This document shows positions 61,301 through 64,000 of a stretch of 64,000 bases of DNA, one piece after another. This DNA is from Streptomyces coeruleorubidus (GTDB lineage Bacteria > Actinomycetota > Actinomycetes > Streptomycetales > Streptomycetaceae): positions 1,798,001 to 1,862,000 of the forward strand of contig NZ_CP023694.1 of NCBI RefSeq assembly GCF_008705135.1, in the 5' to 3' direction. The translations under genes were made by a program, and so were the position numbers. The notes beneath the pieces are model-generated. The model was given only the letters and a program-made list of their open reading frames with translations, made no database searches and was not told the DNA's origin. Numbering within the stretch: the first letter of the stretch is position 1; every line of letters begins with the position of its first letter.

Positions 61301-61366
61301 ATTGACGGGCGGAGCGTCGATGCCGACGCGGTCCCGGCGGGTGGCGCCGGGTACCGCGGGTACGGC

Positions 61367-61543
61367 TCACAGCAACAGCAGATCGTGCAACGAGGCCATG
61401 AGCAGCAGACTCCCGATCACCGCCAGGAAGATCATCAGCGGTGGCTGGGAAAGGGCGAAGAGGCAACCACGTGGCTCGTCCTGCCGAGGACGGGGCTCGT
61501 CCTGCGGCGGCGCGGGGTCGCTCTGATTCGTCGTGTCCAGCAT
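61367..61543 (-). CDS. 58-residue single-span membrane protein
   Basis: A short gene read directly from the minus strand: MLDTTNQSDPAPPQDEPRPR, then QDEPRGCLFALSQ, then the hydrophobic segment PPLMIFLAVIGSLLLMASL and a tail HDLLLL. ATG 61543, TGA at 61367. Codon third positions are mostly G/C and the sequence is one hydrophilic arm plus one helix, so it looks real, but no ribosome binding site is strong. No family recognised. Convergent with the CGNR gene. Confidence 0.6.
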   Translation of the reverse strand: MLDTTNQSDPAPPQDEPRPRQDEPRGCLFALSQPPLMIFLAVIGSLLLMASLHDLLLL

Positions 61544-61694
61544 CTCGCGGCGATGATGACGCAGTGCCGGGCCAGACGCGATCAGCGCCCTCGTTCCGTG
61601 CGGGAGTGCGCCGATTCCGCGAGGTCCGGTTCAGGTTGTGATCACTTCCGCGCACCCTCGGACCCACTGTGACGATTCGGCCGGCACGCGGCCG

Positions 61695-62138
61695 TCAAAT
61701 GCCATGCTTCTTGAGGATGGCCTCGATGTCGCTGAAGTCGTCGTCGCCCCGGGACGCCGGCGCCGGCCGGGTGGCCGGGCGGGACCCCTGGCCCTGGCCC
61801 AGGGAGGGAGCCGAGGCCGCCGGAGCCACAGCCTCGGACTGGGCAGCCGCGCGGGCCGCCCTGCGCTCCTTGCGGGTGCCGCCGCGGCGGCGCTCCACGA
61901 CACGCGTGGTCATGAACAGCAGCCACGCGACACCGAGCACCCCGAAGCCCGCCCAGGCGGTCAGGCTGAACGCGGTGTCGGCCAGCCACTCGACGACGCC
62001 CGTCATGACCAGGCCGATCGGCACGAGCGAGTACGCCGCGATACGGGTCGCCGCGAGGAAACGCTTGCGGTACGCCGTGATGGCCGCAATACCCAGGCCT
62101 GCCGCGGACACGGCGGAGCAGACGGTCTCGGCAATCAT
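61695..62138 (-). CDS. Conserved membrane protein with DDDFSDIEAILKKHGI tail
   Basis: 147 residues: short N terminus (MIAETVCSAVSAAGLGIAAI), two or three hydrophobic segments (AAYSLVPIGLVMTGVVEWL, LTAWAGFGVLGVAWLLF), a basic linker and the C-terminal motif DDFSDIEAILKKHGI. I recall similar tails in other Streptomyces membrane proteins; role unknown. ATG 62138 behind GGAGGACC is chosen over the longer frame. Convergent arrangement with the small gene before it is not seen; both are on the minus strand. Confidence 0.82.
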   Translation of the reverse strand: MIAETVCSAVSAAGLGIAAITAYRKRFLAATRIAAYSLVPIGLVMTGVVEWLADTAFSLTAWAGFGVLGVAWLLFMTTRVVERRRGGTRKERRAARAAAQSEAVAPAASAPSLGQGQGSRPATRPAPASRGDDDFSDIEAILKKHGI

Positions 62139-62300
62139 CCGGTCCTCCAGGCGTGGCGCGGTCGGGCAGGGCACTTCGTCCCTTCCATCCTGCACCCGCC
62201 GTACCCCGGGGGGCCATGCCCCGGCCCGACATCAGGGACATCTCCGGGTCGCCTCCTCCGCAGGTGCCGGTGCGGGTGTAGGGCCTGGGAGAATGTCGGT

Positions 62301-62843
62301 ATGAGCGACTCCTCCCCCGCCCCTGCCGCCGCCCCCGTCCTCGAGGTCTGGTGCGACCTCCAGTGCCCGGACTGCCGTACCGCGCTGGACGACCTCCGTT
62401 CCCTGCGCGCCCGCTACGGCCACCGCGTGGAGCTGCGGCTGCGGCACTTCCCCCTGGAGAAGAACAAGCACGCCTTCGCCGCTGCCCAGGCCGCGGAGGA
62501 GGCGTGGGAGCAGGGCCGGGGCTGGGAGTACGCCGAGGCGCTCCTGGCGCGGGTCGAGGAGCTGGGCCGTAAGGGAGAACCCTTCCTGGTCGAGCTGGCC
62601 AGCGAACTGGACATGGACGCCGAGGAGTTCGACACGGCCCTGATCGACGGCCGGCACATCCTGATCGTGGACGCCGACCAGGCCGAGGGCAAGGCGATCG
62701 GCGTGACCGGCACCCCGACGTACGTCATCGGCGGTGAGCGGCTCGACGGGGGCAAGAGCCAGGCGGGGCTGCGCGAGCGGATCGAGCAGATCGCGGACCG
62801 GCTGCTGGCCGGGCAGGAGCAGAAGCAGGAGCAGCAGGGCTGA
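62301..62843 (+). CDS. DsbA-family thioredoxin-fold protein (FrnE-like)
   Basis: 180 residues, no signal peptide. Active-site CPDC in LEVWCDLQCPDCRTALDD, then the helical insert, then cis-Pro region GVTGTPTYVIGGERLDG. The lack of a signal peptide puts it in the cytoplasm, like FrnE-type oxidoreductases, so it is not the obvious partner of the VKOR protein at 10605. ATG 62301, GGGAGA upstream. Confidence 0.9.
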   Translation: MSDSSPAPAAAPVLEVWCDLQCPDCRTALDDLRSLRARYGHRVELRLRHFPLEKNKHAFAAAQAAEEAWEQGRGWEYAEALLARVEELGRKGEPFLVELASELDMDAEEFDTALIDGRHILIVDADQAEGKAIGVTGTPTYVIGGERLDGGKSQAGLRERIEQIADRLLAGQEQKQEQQG

Positions 62844-62884
62844 CCCGAAGGCCCCCGCCCCTGGCCGCCGTCCCCGCCCGGCCG

Positions 62885-63709
62885 CTACACCAGCGGCTTG
62901 TACATCGCGTACGACTTCGTCTCGTAGCCGAGCGACGCGTAGAGCCGTTCGGCCGGGGTGTTGCCGGCGAAGACGTTGAGGCCGACGGCGCGCCTGCCCT
63001 CGACGATCGTCTGGGCCTCGGCCAGCAGCATGAGGGTGCGGCCGTGTCCCTTGCCGCGGTGGGCGGCGTGCGCCTCGACGTCGAAGACGAAGGCGCTGTC
63101 CGCGCGCAGCGCGAGCCACAGCACGCCCACCGCCGTCTCCTCGTGTTCCAGGACGCTGATGAGCATGCCGGGGGTGGCGAGGCCGTCGGGCAGCAGGGTG
63201 GCGTGGTCCCGCTCCGACTTGGCGCGGGCCTCGGCCTCCGGAACGCCCCGCTCGATCCAGCTCCGGGCGTAGCCCTCCTTGCCCGCCTCCAGCCAGGGGC
63301 CGAACTCCGCCTCCGTCATGGGCCGGGCACGGCTGCCCTCCGGCAGCTCCGGTGGGGTGTCGCCGAGTGGCTTCTCCATGCCGCGGTTGCGCACGACGTA
63401 GCCGAGCGCGGTGGCGAGCCGGAACGCCGCGGCGGCGTCGGCGGGCACGGTCGCCTCGATACGGCGGCACCCCCAGCCGCGCGCCACCTCCTCGGCGGCG
63501 AGCGCGGCCACGGTGCCCCGGCCGCGTCCGCGGTCCGGTTCGTCGATGCGCAGCTTCGTGATCCGGGCCACGGCGTCGCCGAACACGGGATGCGTGCCGA
63601 GGTGTATCGCCCCTACGGGACGGCTGTTCACGCACACCTGGTAGCGGCGCGAGCGCGTCCCGTCGGCGTTCTGCTGAAGCGGCTCGGTCGGCCGCAGGGT
63701 CGTGGTCAT
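62885..63709 (-). CDS. Tandem GNAT acetyltransferase
   Basis: 274 residues with two GNAT-like domains: the first around RITKLRIDEPDRGRGRGTVAALAAEEVARGWGC and the second around VFDVEAHAAHRGKGHGRTLMLLAEAQTIVEG and FAGNTPAERLYASLGYE. Both keep the acetyl-CoA-binding RGRG/HRGKGHGR loop. Substrate unknown. ATG 63709 (MTTTLRPTE) preferred over the frame from 63733. Confidence 0.9.
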   Translation of the reverse strand: MTTTLRPTEPLQQNADGTRSRRYQVCVNSRPVGAIHLGTHPVFGDAVARITKLRIDEPDRGRGRGTVAALAAEEVARGWGCRRIEATVPADAAAAFRLATALGYVVRNRGMEKPLGDTPPELPEGSRARPMTEAEFGPWLEAGKEGYARSWIERGVPEAEARAKSERDHATLLPDGLATPGMLISVLEHEETAVGVLWLALRADSAFVFDVEAHAAHRGKGHGRTLMLLAEAQTIVEGRRAVGLNVFAGNTPAERLYASLGYETKSYAMYKPLV

Positions 63710-63762
63710 CAGGGGTGTTCTACCCGCAACCACGCCCCTGTTCAGCCGAATATGCGGGGCGG

Positions 63763-64000
63763 TCAGGGGTCGAGGTCGTCCCCGGACCGCTCCTCGAAGA
63801 TCCGCATGGCCTTGGCGGTCACCGGGCCGGGCGCGCCGGGCAGCTCACGGTCGTCGACCCGGTGCACGGCCTGGACGTCCCGCAGCGTGGACGTCAGGAA
63901 GATCTCATCGGCCCGATACAGCACGTCCAGCGGCAGGTCGGTCTCCCTGGCGCCGGTCCATGCGATCGCCAGCGCGCGCGTGATGCCCGCGAGGCAGCCC
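63763..64000 (-). CDS. Class-IV aminotransferase (PabC-like), partial
   Basis: C-terminal 78 residues only; the start lies beyond the right edge. The visible part reads GCLAGITRALAIAW, then RADEIFLTSTLRDVQAV and LPGAPGPVTAKAMRIF, matching the cofactor-binding end of aminodeoxychorismate-lyase/branched-chain aminotransferase proteins. Stop TGA at 63763-63765. Which of the two roles applies cannot be told from the fragment. Confidence 0.85.
   Translation of the reverse strand, partial: GCLAGITRALAIAWTGARETDLPLDVLYRADEIFLTSTLRDVQAVHRVDDRELPGAPGPVTAKAMRIFEERSGDDLDP

Noticed and set aside
62301..62843. The DsbA-fold protein as the redox partner of the VKOR protein at 10605
   Set aside because: It has no signal peptide or membrane anchor, so it is expected in the cytoplasm.

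Overview
The window comes from a high-GC actinobacterium, almost certainly a Streptomyces. The evidence is strong third-position GC bias, frequent GTG/TTG starts, an ssgB sporulation gene, and a core gene order that, from memory, matches the S. coelicolor chromosome between aroC and the region just past ssgB (no alignment was run). Most genes up to about 31.8 kb lie on the minus strand in tight, often overlapping operons.

Layout. 0-4.6 kb: shikimate genes (aroC partial, aroE), a small repeat-bearing membrane protein, the cell-wall glycosidase mltG and ruvX. 4.6-9.2 kb: alaS, two small envelope proteins and rpsD with a long structured leader. 9.2-12.2 kb: rarA, a VKOR-family membrane protein and a frameshifted ABC-ATPase pseudogene next to a strong palindrome. 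12.2-19.3 kb: hisS, a metallo-hydrolase, a membrane-anchored cyclophilin, a DUF349 protein and relA. 19.3-28.3 kb: apt, secF, secD, yajC, ruvB, ruvA, ruvC, yebC, pdxT, pdxS, covering stress signalling, export, recombination and vitamin B6. 28.4-31.8 kb: a LemA-like protein and the phosphatidylinositol/PIM genes (PI-phosphate synthase, acyltransferase, PimA-like transferase). 32-45 kb: an EF-G-like GTPase, an unknown membrane protein, an MmyB-type regulator divergent from an SDR / F420-type oxidoreductase / aldo-keto reductase operon, a HIT protein, thrS, a DUF4365 pair and a DnaQ-like exonuclease.

45.3-59.2 kb is bounded by two identical tRNA-Val(CAC) genes in the same orientation. It holds an SRPBCC protein, a very large membrane protein, a PucR-type regulator followed by a fold-III PLP decarboxylase-like enzyme and a tiny membrane protein, and a carbohydrate operon. 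That operon (binding protein, two permeases, DUF624/YesL-like protein, Tat-exported PcRGLX/YetA-like lyase) has a LacI-type AAGCGCTT box at its head and looks like a rhamnogalacturonan-oligosaccharide uptake and cleavage locus. 59.3-64 kb returns to core content: a PGPGW membrane protein, ssgB, a CGNR zinc-finger protein, a 58-residue membrane peptide gene, a membrane protein, a DsbA-like protein, a double-GNAT protein and a partial class-IV aminotransferase.

Points most worth a second look: the carbohydrate operon, the two-lesion ABC pseudogene beside an intact-looking operator, the DUF4365 gene pair, the rpsD leader hairpin, and several small or repeat-containing membrane proteins. No CRISPR array, transposase or phage gene was seen.
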